A DNA stretch of 9,944 nt from Proteobacteria bacterium UBA4656 (GCA_002405525.1 DHLY01000040.1:6167-16110); one strand, 5' to 3'; counted from the stretch's first letter, positions 1-7,169 are shown. The notes: generated from the letters alone by a model not told the origin. Translations and numbers: made by a program.

Positions 1-1889
1 GGCGCTCCCCAGGTGGTGTGCAGCCGGGTCCCGAACAGCAGGCGGTTGGCGCCGAACGAGGTCGCATGGTCCCAGGACAGATCGAAGACTTCGCCCTCGC
101 CGTCGGCTCCCAACGCGTCCCGCGTGACGAGCAGCAGGGCGTCGGTGCGCCCGCCGGTGGACGGAAAGTCCGCGTCGTCGAGAGTGTCGCGGATGAAGCC
201 CAGCCGCACCCCTCCCGAGGGCTCATCAAGGTCCGGAAACAGGCCGGGCGTGCCGACGCGCCGACTCGCCAGGCTGTGCGAACGGAACAGGCCGGTGTAG
301 GCGCGCATCGCCAGCGTCGGCTCCCATCCGACGTCGATCCCGGCCACCGCGCGCCGCACGCGGTAGTCCGCGAGCAGGGTGTCGAGGACGCGGATGTCCT
401 GGTCGGAAGCCCGGTACTCGACGAAACCCGTGCCGAAGAACTGACCGCGATCGCCGCCGGGCTGGAAGAACTCGGTGCGCAGTCCGGTGAGGCGGCCGAT
501 CTCCGCCCGCGTGCGCCATTCGCCGCCCCAGCGGTTGAGGCCGGTCATCGTGTACTCGACACCCAACTGGTAGGAATTGCGCCCCTCGAAGTCGTCGCTC
601 ACCTGCAGGCCGAAGGTCAGGAAGTTCGGCCCCCAGCCCTTGTCGACCGGCAGCACCTCGACCCCGGTACGGCCCTCCTTGTCGACCAGTTTCCACGAGA
701 TGCGCTCGTAGTTGCCCTGGCCGTAGACGGCATTGACGCGCCGCTCCAGTGCGAGCGCGTCCAGCGGCTCGCCCTCGAAGCCCTCCAGTTCACGCGCCAC
801 GTAGCCCGCAGTCTTGCTGCGCCGGGCCACCACGTCGAGGAACTCGACCAGTGGGGGATCGAACTCGGCGCGACGGCGCGACGCGACCAGCGCGTCCCAC
901 TCCGCCTCGCCGACCGACAGTTCGCGCAGGCGCGCCAGCACGCCGGTTGCCGCTGCCTCGCCGGGCGCGATCGCTTCGACCGCGCGGTCGAACGACGCGC
1001 TGCCGATGCCGCCGAGATCGGGCACGATCCTGACGTCGCGCGGATCCATGGCCGCCATCACCTGCGCGGTGCGCTGCTTCATCAGTACGTCGAGCATCTG
1101 CATGGTGATCGAGAACGGCGAGGTCAGTTCGCTGTCCTTGAGCAGCGGCGCGCCGACGTCGACCGCGATGACGCGGTCGGCGCCCATCGCCTTGACCACG
1201 TCGACCGGGACGTTGTTGACGATGCCGCCGTCGACCAGCAGCCGGCCATCGACCCGGATCGGCGCGAACGCGGCCGGCACCGACATGCTGCCGCGGATCG
1301 CGAGCGCGAGGTCGCCGCGGCCGAACACCACCGCCTCGCCGGTGGCGATGTCGGTGGCCACCGCGCGGAACGGGATCGACAGGTCGTCAAACGACTCGGT
1401 GCTCCAGGTGTGCAGGGTCAGGCGGCGCAGCAGAGTCAGCAGCTTCTGGCCCTGGATCACGCCGCGCGGCAGCTGGATCGCGCCGTCGCGCAACCCGAAG
1501 CGGAAATCCAGCAGGTAGCGCAGGGTGTCGTTCTTGCGCCGCATGGGGAAGTCGGTGCGCGGCGGATCATCGGCGAGGATGTCCCTCCAGTCGATCGCCG
1601 ACAGCACGGCCTCGATCTCGGTCGCGGAGTAGCCGGCCGCGTAGAGCCCGCCGACGATGGCGCCCATGCTGGTGCCGGCGATCCGGCACACCGGCACGCG
1701 CTCGCGCTCGAGCACCTTGAGCACGCCGATGTGGGCGGCACCGCGGGCACCCCCGCCGCCGAGCACCAGGCCGATGCAGCGCGGCCGCTCGCCGGCCGAG
1801 TCGGACGCCCACGAGGCTCGCACGGGCAGCAGGACCGCGGCGAGAAGCGGCAGGCAAAGACAGACAAGGCGGATCGGGGTCGGACGCAT
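1..1889 (-). CDS. Patatin-like phospholipase, type Vd (PlpD-like) autotransporter, 3' end cut by window
   Basis: Reading the minus strand from the ATG at 1889 gives 629 codons without a stop, running off the window at base 1. Residues 1-29 form a Sec signal peptide (hydrophobic LPLLAAVLLPV, then a likely cut near ASWAS). A patatin domain follows at about 38-245. It has the oxyanion loop GGGGARG (44-50), the nucleophile elbow GTSMG (Ser74) and the DGG of the Ser-Asp dyad (Asp220). Residues about 345-415 look like a POTRA-type linker. From about 420 alternating beta-strands begin (GPNFLTFGLQVSDDFEG onward), resembling the barrel of PlpD. Patatin plus POTRA plus barrel defines type Vd secretion, in which the phospholipase is carried to the cell surface; that role is inferred from the architecture. 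PlpD is about 730 residues, so roughly 100 are missing here. No clear Shine-Dalgarno precedes the start, which is chosen for the signal peptide. RssA-like cytosolic patatins lack both the signal and the barrel. Confidence 0.9.
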   Translation of the reverse strand, partial: MRPTPIRLVCLCLPLLAAVLLPVRASWASDSAGERPRCIGLVLGGGGARGAAHIGVLKVLERERVPVCRIAGTSMGAIVGGLYAAGYSATEIEAVLSAIDWRDILADDPPRTDFPMRRKNDTLRYLLDFRFGLRDGAIQLPRGVIQGQKLLTLLRRLTLHTWSTESFDDLSIPFRAVATDIATGEAVVFGRGDLALAIRGSMSVPAAFAPIRVDGRLLVDGGIVNNVPVDVVKAMGADRVIAVDVGAPLLKDSELTSPFSITMQMLDVLMKQRTAQVMAAMDPRDVRIVPDLGGIGSASFDRAVEAIAPGEAAATGVLARLRELSVGEAEWDALVASRRRAEFDPPLVEFLDVVARRSKTAGYVARELEGFEGEPLDALALERRVNAVYGQGNYERISWKLVDKEGRTGVEVLPVDKGWGPNFLTFGLQVSDDFEGRNSYQLGVEYTMTGLNRWGGEWRTRAEIGRLTGLRTEFFQPGGDRGQFFGTGFVEYRASDQDIRVLDTLLADYRVRRAVAGIDVGWEPTLAMRAYTGLFRSHSLASRRVGTPGLFPDLDEPSGGVRLGFIRDTLDDADFPSTGGRTDALLLVTRDALGADGEGEVFDLSWDHATSFGANRLLFGTRLHTTWGA

Positions 1890-1917
1890 GCAGGACGACG
1901 TCGGAACGAAGGCGCCG

Positions 1918-1923
1918 ATGTTA
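1918..1923 (-). promoter_or_regulatory. Possible -10 element for the patatin autotransporter
   Basis: The minus strand reads TAACAT here, close to the sigma-70 -10 consensus and one of few AT-rich hexamers in the gap. It would place a transcript start about 20 nt before the ATG at 1889, fitting a short leader without a Shine-Dalgarno. No good -35 hexamer is visible 16-18 bp upstream, so this is only a candidate. Confidence 0.2.
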
Positions 1924-2030
1924 GCGCCCCGCACGGCGTACCGCGGAGCGCGAGCGCGGCGGGACGCCGATCGACGACCGGAACGGCCGGCAGGTCCGGG
2001 ACACGCGACCCGGGAGATGTCCGCGCGGTT

Positions 2031-2064
2031 CGCCAGCAGGGCGTTGAGAAACACCCTGCTGGCG
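2031..2064. terminator. Perfect 11-bp hairpin downstream of the phospholipase D gene
   Basis: CGCCAGCAGGG (2031-2041) and CCCTGCTGGCG (2054-2064) pair perfectly around a 12-nt loop that is AT-richer than its surroundings. It lies 87 nt or more past the phospholipase D stop. No T-run follows on either strand, so it is not a classic intrinsic terminator. It may be a Rho-associated or mRNA 3'-end structure. Its last three bases are shared with the neighbouring hairpin. Confidence 0.45.
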
Positions 2065-2085
2065 CGCGGCACGGATGCCGCGCGC
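2062..2085. terminator. Perfect 10-bp GC hairpin with tetraloop, overlapping the previous one
   Basis: GCGCGCGGCA (2062-2071) and TGCCGCGCGC (2076-2085) form a 10-bp stem with a CGGA loop, 65 nt past the phospholipase D stop in the direction of transcription. It shares bases 2062-2064 with the hairpin at 2031-2064, so both cannot form at full length. No T-run is present. A termination or transcript-stabilising role is likely, and a regulatory switch is possible but unproven. Confidence 0.45.
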
Positions 2086-2150
2086 GTGAATCGATCGCGT
2101 CGGCGGTTGATTCGTCGCGGGTTGCAGGAAAGCACTTTCTCGACATCCTG

Positions 2151-3716
2151 CTAGAGTTGCGCGTCCAGCGGCAGCAGGCGAAACAGCAAGGCGGTGAAGC
2201 GGCGCGAGAAGTCCGCGCCCGGCTCGGCGGCGACCTGGACCTCGCGGCCGTCGATCACGTCGTACCAGCGCAGGCGGCCGTCCACCAGCCGGACCTGCCA
2301 GCTGCGTTCCTGCGCAATGGCCTGCTCGTAGTGCGCTCGCACCTCGGCGGCGAACGCGGGGTCCTCGATGAGCACGCCGGACTCCGTGTTGAGGCGCGCC
2401 GAGCGCGGGTCCATGTTGAAAGAACCGACGAAAGCCAACCGGCGGTCCACGATCACCGCCTTGGTGTGCAGGCTGGCGCGCGACGACCCGATGCGGCCGT
2501 CGACGTCGCCACCGCCGCTGCCGGGCAGGGGCTTGAGTTCGTGGACCATCACTCCGCCGCGCAGCAGCGGCCTGCGCCAGCGGCTGTAGCCGCCGTGCAC
2601 GGCGGCCACGTCGTTGGCTGCCAGCGAGTTGGTCAGCACCGCGACCGACACGCCGCGTTCGCGCAGGCCCAGCAGCCCGTCGGTGCCGCTGCGCATCGGC
2701 ACGAAATAGGGCGAGACCACGATCGCCTCAGCGCGCGCACGCCCGAGCAGCGCGCGCATCTCCTCCAGCATCCGCAGCGGCCCGTCGCCGCCCTGCGCCT
2801 TGCGCGGATCGTCGGCCAGCACCCGCACCGCGCCACCGCGGCGCAGCGCGTCGAGCCCGAGCCCCAGCGCGCCTTCGTCGCGCAGGCGCAGGATGCGCGC
2901 GGCGTAGTCGCTGCCGGCGGCGGCGGCGCGGTGGGCGGCGAACGCGGAGCGCGCCGTCTCCAGCGCGGCATCCGGCGCGGCGGCGCGCGCAAAGGCCGAC
3001 AGCGGCACGGCGGATTCGCTGTTCCAGTACTCGTCGAACTGCATCGACGCATCGACCGCCGCTTCTCCCGCCAGCAGCACGCCGAGATCGCCGAAGTTGA
3101 ACTCGCGGTGCGCGCCGAAGTACTCGTCGCCGATGTTGCGCCCGCCGACGATCGCCAGCCGCGAATCCGCGATCCACAGTTTGTTGTGCATGCGGTGGTT
3201 GCCGCGCCCGCCGGTGGCGATGAACTCCCAGGCATTGCCGAGCACCGAGGCGCGCGAGCGGAAGGGGTTGAACACCCGGATCTCGAGCAGCGGATGCGCG
3301 TCGACGTTGGCCAGCGCCTCGTCCAGCCCGCGCGCGTAGAAGTCGTCGACCAGGACCCGCACGCGCACCCCGCGGTCTGCGGCGGCGAGCAGTTCGCCCG
3401 CCAGCAGGCGGCCAGTAAGGTCGTCGTGCCACATGTAGTACTGCACGTCGAGGCTACGCGCAGCGAGCGCCGCGCTGCGCATGCGCAGGGCGAAGGCGTC
3501 CTCGGCGCCGGCGACCAGGCGGTAGGCGCTGGCGCCGGGCGCCAGCGCGAGGCCGGCGACGGTCGCGTCCAGCGCGCTCTCGCGACCGGGCGCGAGGGCG
3601 CTCGACGGCTCGCCGCGCGGCAGCGGCGCGCCGGCGCAGGCGGCGAGCAGGGCGCACAGCGCCAGCGCGGTGATCCGCCGCGCCGCACCGCGACTGTCGG
3701 GCACCCAGCCGCTCAT
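2151..3716 (-). CDS. Phospholipase D family lipoprotein, cardiolipin synthase C-like
   Basis: 521 residues with two HKD motifs, the mark of the phospholipase D superfamily: H177-x-K179-x4-D184 (HNKLWIAD) and H417-x-K419-x4-D424 (HTKAVIVD). Each is followed by a GG/GS-x-N segment (GGRN, GSFN). Residues 1-27 form a lipoprotein signal with lipobox LLAAC and lipidation Cys27, so the enzyme is probably membrane-anchored and faces the periplasm. Length and layout resemble ClsC (YmdC, about 470 residues), which makes cardiolipin from phosphatidylglycerol and phosphatidylethanolamine. Phosphatidyltransferase activity on phospholipids is therefore the best guess; plain phospholipase activity is the alternative. 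The start at 3716 overlaps the regulator's stop as ATGA, so the two are cotranscribed and probably translationally coupled. An in-frame start at 3827 is rejected because it would bury the lipoprotein signal behind 37 residues. Confidence 0.88.
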   Translation of the reverse strand: MSGWVPDSRGAARRITALALCALLAACAGAPLPRGEPSSALAPGRESALDATVAGLALAPGASAYRLVAGAEDAFALRMRSAALAARSLDVQYYMWHDDLTGRLLAGELLAAADRGVRVRVLVDDFYARGLDEALANVDAHPLLEIRVFNPFRSRASVLGNAWEFIATGGRGNHRMHNKLWIADSRLAIVGGRNIGDEYFGAHREFNFGDLGVLLAGEAAVDASMQFDEYWNSESAVPLSAFARAAAPDAALETARSAFAAHRAAAAGSDYAARILRLRDEGALGLGLDALRRGGAVRVLADDPRKAQGGDGPLRMLEEMRALLGRARAEAIVVSPYFVPMRSGTDGLLGLRERGVSVAVLTNSLAANDVAAVHGGYSRWRRPLLRGGVMVHELKPLPGSGGGDVDGRIGSSRASLHTKAVIVDRRLAFVGSFNMDPRSARLNTESGVLIEDPAFAAEVRAHYEQAIAQERSWQVRLVDGRLRWYDVIDGREVQVAAEPGADFSRRFTALLFRLLPLDAQL

Positions 3717-4246
3717 CCGCGCCCCAACAGTTCGACCAGCCGCCGCGCGGTCGCGAGCAGGCGCCGCGCCTGCTCGCGGTTGAACGCCGGCACGAACGTC
3801 TCGCCCGCCTTGGCGGTCGCGACCCACCCGCCGTCGTGTTCGGCGATCCAGCCCCGCTGGGCGAGTTCCTGCACCTTGCGCCGCGCGGTCTCGCGCGGCA
3901 CGCCGCTGGCGAGGCTCGCCGACAGCGCATTGCAGGGCCTCAGGCTGCCGAGCATCTGCCGCAGATCGGCCTCGGCGAGGTCCAGCGCGTCGCGCCGCCC
4001 GGCCTCGGTGAAGCGGCGGGTGCTGGCGTGGCCGATCTCACCCAGCACCAGGGCCAGCGCGATGTCGCCGTCGAAGGTGCGGTACAAATCGCGCAGGTAA
4101 GGCAGGAGGAAATCGGTCAGCACGATGGTGGTCGCCATCGGGCGCCGTTCGTAGCAGCGGTCGAAATCGCGCAGCAGTCGCTCGAGGCCGGCGACGAGAT
4201 CGGCTACCGGATCGGGGCCTGCTATCGCCGACGGGCTTGCGTTCAT
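3713..4246 (-). CDS. Small putative winged-helix transcriptional regulator
   Basis: 177 residues of no family I can name. The N-terminal half (about 10-100) is predicted helical and mixed charge, with LTDFLLPYLRDLYRTFDGDI suggesting a dimerisation or sensor segment. Residues about 104-147 look like a winged helix: helix CNALSASLA, turn SGVPRETARRKVQELAQRGWI as recognition helix, then wing EHDGGWVATAKA. A C-terminal helix (157-175) is rich in Arg and Leu. GntR- and MarR-type folds share this pattern, but a specific assignment is not supported. The ATG at 4246 follows a strong GGGAGG ribosome site 3 nt upstream. Its stop overlaps the phospholipase D start by 4 bp, and it is divergent from the outer-membrane gene at 4464. 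It may control one or both units, perhaps through the palindrome at 4273-4288; that is inference. Confidence 0.75.
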   Translation of the reverse strand: MNASPSAIAGPDPVADLVAGLERLLRDFDRCYERRPMATTIVLTDFLLPYLRDLYRTFDGDIALALVLGEIGHASTRRFTEAGRRDALDLAEADLRQMLGSLRPCNALSASLASGVPRETARRKVQELAQRGWIAEHDGGWVATAKAGETFVPAFNREQARRLLATARRLVELLGRG

Positions 4247-4272
4247 GCGCCTCCCAGGGTGCGCCGCGGATG

Positions 4273-4288
4273 CTACCCAACATGGGCA
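4273..4288. promoter_or_regulatory. Palindromic operator candidate CTACCCA-N3-TGGGCA
   Basis: The inverted repeat TACCCA-ACA-TGGGCA has one mismatch and lies 27 bp upstream of the regulator start. It falls downstream of the candidate TATGGT -10, a position suited to repression of the regulator/phospholipase D operon. A nearly identical palindrome precedes the sulfatase (8795-8811). The cognate protein is unknown; the adjacent winged-helix protein is the first suspect. Confidence 0.45.
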
Positions 4289-4400
4289 TCCCGCGCCACC
4301 CGCATCCTGCGGTGGCGGTCGCGGGGAGACCATACTCCGTGCCGGTCGAGGCAGCCCCGCAACGCGCTCAGGGGTCCGCGGCCGTGCGCTCGGCGCCGCC

Positions 4401-4430
4401 CGCTTCGGCGCGCGTGAGCGCCCCGAAGCG
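4401..4430 (+). promoter_or_regulatory. Stable leader hairpin before the alginate-export-like gene
   Basis: CGCTTCGGCGC (4401-4411) pairs with GCGCC and GAAGCG (4418-4430), with a two-C bulge and a GCGTGA loop. It ends 33 nt before the ATG at 4464. No T-run follows, so termination is unlikely. It could protect the mRNA, affect translation of a gene with a weak ribosome site, or be an accident of high GC. Confidence 0.3.
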
Positions 4431-4463
4431 CCCACACCCCGTCCATACAACATCAGGTTCCCG

Positions 4464-5900
4464 ATGCCGCAGTCCAGCCGCCGCAACCGTGCTCTCCTGC
4501 TCCCGCTCGCCCTCGGGTTCGCCATCGCGGCCTGCCTGCCCGCGACCGCCGCCGCGGATGGACCGACCTTCACTGCGCGCCTCGACAGCAAGTGGGCGCT
4601 GTATGCCTCCAACAACGTTTTCTGGGACCTCGGCGCGCGGATCGGTGCGCCGACAGACACGCTGGACGCGAACTTCGGCGAGTCCTGGCTCGAGCCCGGC
4701 TTCGACGTCACGGCGCCCTACGCCGGCGGCAGTGTGTATGGTGGGCTGAGCCTCGGTGCGAGCGGCACATGGCGGACGGATCCGCTGGGCTACCGCGACC
4801 ACAGCGTGGTCGCTCTGGAGAACGCCCTCGTGGGCTGGCGCAATGCGCCGGCCGAAGGCGGCTGGGGCTTCGATGTCTCCGCCGGCCAGCAGGACTACGC
4901 GGTCGGCAATGGCATGCTGCTGCGGATGGGCGCCGGCAACGGTGCCGAGCGCGGGGGCACCATGCTCGCCCCGCGCACCGCCTGGGAAATTGCCGGCATC
5001 GCGCGCGCCAGCCGCGGCCCGCTGGCGCTGCACGCGTACTTCCTGCAACCCCACGAGCTGGATTCGAACGACACCCGCACGCGCCTGTGGGGTGTGCTCG
5101 GCGAGTACAAGCCCGCGCAGGCGCAGCGCTACGGCGCGACCTACTTCAAGGTGACCAACTCCGAGCAGGTCTATCCGCGCGCGGACCGCCCGCTGGAGTT
5201 CATCGAACGCGGCCGCGACGGGCTGGAGGTGCTTCATGGCTGGGCCGAGTTCAACCCCGCTCCGCAGGCCGCGCCCTTCCTCGGCCTGCGCTTCGAGGGC
5301 GCGCTGCAGCGCAACGACGACATCGACCTGCACGCCGAGGGCGTCAGCGCCGAAGTGAGCTGGCTGTTCGCCGCCCGCCGCTTCACGCCGAAGATTTCCT
5401 ACAGCTGGTCCCGGCTCAGCGGCGACGATCCATCGACCACGCGCTACGAGCGGTTCGACCCGATGTACTACGGCGGCAGCCTCGACACCTGGTGGTTCGG
5501 CGCCAATTCGGCTTTCGCGCTGATCAACAGCAACTTCCGGGTGCACCGCCTGTCCGCGCTGTTGGTCGCCAGTCCACGCGACTTCGTCAAGTTGCAGCTG
5601 CTGGACTTTCGCGCCGACGAATTGCGCAGCCCACTGCAGTTCGGTCAGATCACGCGTCTGGAGTTCGGCGACGGCGGACTCAACCTGTTCAGCGGCGTCA
5701 CCGAGCCGCATCTCGCCACCGAAGCCTACGCCGAGTGGACGCGCATGCTGGCGCCGAACCTGGCGCTGACGGGCGTGCTGTCGTGGGCTCGGCCCGGCGA
5801 CGGCTTCGAGTCGGTGCGCCCCGGCAGCGGCGATCTGCGCGACTGGACGACGATCGGCATGGTGCTGTCCTGGTCGCTCCCGGCCCCCACTGCCCCCTGA
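4464..5900 (+). CDS. Alginate-export-family-like outer-membrane beta-barrel protein
   Basis: 478 residues. An N-terminal signal (RRNRALLLPLALGFAIAA) is followed by a likely signal peptidase I cut near ATAAA-DG (about residue 32). The rest has alternating hydrophobic and polar strands, many aromatic residues and Gly/Asp turns, as in a large beta-barrel. The segment around 135-185 (VSAGQQDYAVGNGMLLRMG through MLAPRTAWE) resembles the AlgE-type alginate export domain, where a basic constriction conducts an anionic polysaccharide. The substrate here is unknown. The barrel ends in GMVLSWSL plus a six-residue tail, so the usual C-terminal aromatic signal is not terminal. An IAAC sequence at 21-24 resembles a lipobox, but a barrel with a later cut is more likely. 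The ATG at 4464 is chosen for the signal peptide; its ribosome site is weak (CAGG). The next gene follows after 10 bp. Confidence 0.72.
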   Translation: MPQSSRRNRALLLPLALGFAIAACLPATAAADGPTFTARLDSKWALYASNNVFWDLGARIGAPTDTLDANFGESWLEPGFDVTAPYAGGSVYGGLSLGASGTWRTDPLGYRDHSVVALENALVGWRNAPAEGGWGFDVSAGQQDYAVGNGMLLRMGAGNGAERGGTMLAPRTAWEIAGIARASRGPLALHAYFLQPHELDSNDTRTRLWGVLGEYKPAQAQRYGATYFKVTNSEQVYPRADRPLEFIERGRDGLEVLHGWAEFNPAPQAAPFLGLRFEGALQRNDDIDLHAEGVSAEVSWLFAARRFTPKISYSWSRLSGDDPSTTRYERFDPMYYGGSLDTWWFGANSAFALINSNFRVHRLSALLVASPRDFVKLQLLDFRADELRSPLQFGQITRLEFGDGGLNLFSGVTEPHLATEAYAEWTRMLAPNLALTGVLSWARPGDGFESVRPGSGDLRDWTTIGMVLSWSLPAPTAP

Positions 5901-5910
5901 GGATCCACGC

Positions 5911-6648
5911 ATGCCCGTCGTCCGCCTGCTTCCCCTTCTCGCCATCACCGTGCTGGCAGCGCCCCTGGCCGGCGTCGCCCAGACGCGTGTCGAGGGCGTC
6001 AATCCCGCCGACCTGCTGACCCAGGTCCAGATCGGCGCCGAATACAACCGCATCGGCGACGACGCCGACCAGTGGCTGTTCACCGGCAAGTTCGACTATC
6101 GATTCGCCGGCACGCCGGTAGGGCTCAACTTCGAGTGGCCGGTGCACGTGCGGCTCGATGCTCCGGGCGCCGCCAGCAACGGGCATGGCGATCTGTTCAG
6201 CCGCGTGCGCTACATCCGCTCGTTCGGGCGCTGGACTGCGGGCGCTTCGTTCGAGGTGGTGGCGCCGGTGGGCAGCGATGCGTTCAGCGGCGGGCGCTGG
6301 CAGACCAACCCCGGGGTACTCGGCGTCTATGCCTGGGACGAACGCAACCTGACCGCACTCGTGCACAAGCGCATCTTTGGCTACCTGAAGGGCGACGACG
6401 ACGTGGGCGACATCAACCAGTACCAATGGCGCGCGCTGCAGATCCACATCTGGCCGAGCGGCTGGTTCGGTCAGGTCGACGTCTCGCGCCTGCGCGACAC
6501 ACTCGGCGACCGCGACTGGTTCGATTCGCGCGTCTCTCTCGGCAAACAGATCAGTGCTGTCGCGCGCGTGAGCGCGGAGATCAAGAAGCTCAGCGGTGAT
6601 GCAAGCAACGATTACGCGCTGAGCGCCTCATACGCGGTCAAGCTGTGA
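5911..6648 (+). CDS. Predicted small outer-membrane beta-barrel protein, family not recognised
   Basis: 245 residues. Residues 1-23 are a clear signal peptide (LLPLLAITVLAAPLAG, cut near VAQ). The mature part shows amphipathic strands: QVQIGAEYNRIG, WLFTGKFDYRFA, VGLNFEWPVHVRL, LFSRVRYIRSFGRWTAGASFEVVAP, and a final DYALSASYAVKL. This fits an 8- to 10-stranded outer-membrane barrel of the kind often annotated only as transporter or hypothetical. The strand LGKQISAVARVSAEIKKL near the end is typical of such barrels. The ribosome site GAGG (5899-5902) overlaps the stop codon of the upstream barrel gene and sits 8 nt before the ATG, so the two are very likely translated together and may work as a pair in the outer membrane. 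No catalytic motif is seen. Confidence 0.75.
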   Translation: MPVVRLLPLLAITVLAAPLAGVAQTRVEGVNPADLLTQVQIGAEYNRIGDDADQWLFTGKFDYRFAGTPVGLNFEWPVHVRLDAPGAASNGHGDLFSRVRYIRSFGRWTAGASFEVVAPVGSDAFSGGRWQTNPGVLGVYAWDERNLTALVHKRIFGYLKGDDDVGDINQYQWRALQIHIWPSGWFGQVDVSRLRDTLGDRDWFDSRVSLGKQISAVARVSAEIKKLSGDASNDYALSASYAVKL

Positions 6649-6966
6649 ACCCTCGCTCGACCCGGAATTAGCCCGTCGCCGTCGCGCGTTCGCGCCGTTG
6701 ATCGCCGCGTTCCCGATTCCCGGCAGGACCATCTGTGGCAGCGGTCGCACGGTCGTCAACAGCTCGCCGCAGACCCGCGGCAAGGACCTGCAAGACCTCC
6801 AGGCGGCCCGCGCCACGGGGTCGCTGAGCGACCGGGAATACATCCGCGTTTGCGCCACGCAACCATCGACAGGTGCTCGCGAGACCCGCTGAGGCCTCGT
6901 CGCCGCGAGGCGCCAACTGCGCCCGAAGGAAGTCCCCCGAGCCCTTGAAGAAGTCCCGCGCGTCGT

Positions 6967-6988
6967 GCCGGGCCTCTGCAGGCCCGGC
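6967..6988. terminator. Perfect 9-bp hairpin with tetraloop in the convergent gap
   Basis: GCCGGGCCT (6967-6975) pairs with AGGCCCGGC (6980-6988) around CTGC; a G-U and a C-G pair could extend the stem by two. No T-run follows on either strand. It is symmetric and could stop transcripts from both sides, but it is 319 bp past the barrel gene and 181 bp past the sulfatase, so it may belong to another transcript. Confidence 0.4.
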
Positions 6989-7091
6989 GCGGAAATCGTT
7001 CCATGACTCGTCAGCGCAGCGTGCAGAACTCCATGGACCGTCCGGGGCCTCGCGTGCTGCACTGGACCTGCGTCGACAGGCAGCGGCGGAA

Positions 7092-7132
7092 CGGGTGCGG
7101 GAGCCTGCAGATGATGAACCGTCCCGCACCCG
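7092..7132 (-). terminator. Perfect 11-bp hairpin just downstream of the sulfatase
   Basis: CGGGTGCGGGA (7092-7102) pairs perfectly with TCCCGCACCCG (7122-7132) around a 19-nt loop. In the minus direction it begins 37 nt past the sulfatase stop, the usual place for a terminator. There is no T-run, as is common in high-GC genomes, so a Rho-independent mechanism is uncertain. Confidence 0.5.
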
Positions 7133-7169
7133 CTGCCGAACCCGCGCGGGCCGGGCCCGGACGCTCGGG

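Larger units (their letters stand above)
1890..2150. other. Intergenic gap between the phospholipase D and patatin genes
   Basis: This 261-bp stretch separates two genes on the minus strand. No convincing coding region is seen. It carries two overlapping perfect inverted repeats (2031-2085, listed separately) and a weak -10-like hexamer. The hairpins suggest the upstream operon ends here and that the patatin gene has its own promoter, but that is inference. Confidence 0.6.
4247..4463. promoter_or_regulatory. Divergent promoter region between the regulator and the outer-membrane barrel gene
   Basis: These 217 bp lie between two divergent starts and must hold promoters for both units. Visible elements are the ribosome site of the regulator, a palindrome (4273-4288), a minus-strand TATGGT (4329-4334) that could be a -10 for the regulator operon, and a leader hairpin (4401-4430) before the plus-strand gene. 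No convincing -35/-10 pair with 16-18 bp spacing was found on either strand. Confidence 0.5.
6649..7169. other. 521-bp convergent intergenic gap with multiple inverted repeats
   Basis: This gap lies between the ends of the plus-strand barrel gene and the minus-strand sulfatase. No ORF here has a recognisable domain; the best (plus strand 6698-6892, TTG start, 64 codons) has acceptable GC-rich codons but no ribosome site and no known motif. Inverted repeats are dense: GGTCGC/GCGACC (6819-6833), GCCTCG/CGAGGC (6894-6911), a perfect 9-bp stem (6967-6988) and a perfect 11-bp stem (7092-7132). Termination for both flanking units must occur here; the rest is unexplained. Confidence 0.55.

Noticed and set aside
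18..4100. A 1360-codon open frame on the plus strand, the longest in the window
   Set aside because: It is antisense to the regulator, phospholipase D and patatin genes, all of which show motifs, signal peptides and coupled starts. Its translation is low-complexity, rich in Arg, His, Ala and Gln, with no domain. Long shadow frames are expected at this GC content.
4530..4541. Lipobox IAAC in the alginate-export-like protein
   Set aside because: A later signal peptidase I site near residue 32 and the barrel character make an ordinary signal peptide more likely; lipidation cannot be excluded.
4368..6089. A 573-codon minus-strand frame opposite the two barrel genes
   Set aside because: No signal, motif or ribosome site. 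The plus strand has signal peptides, a coupled ribosome site and barrel strands.
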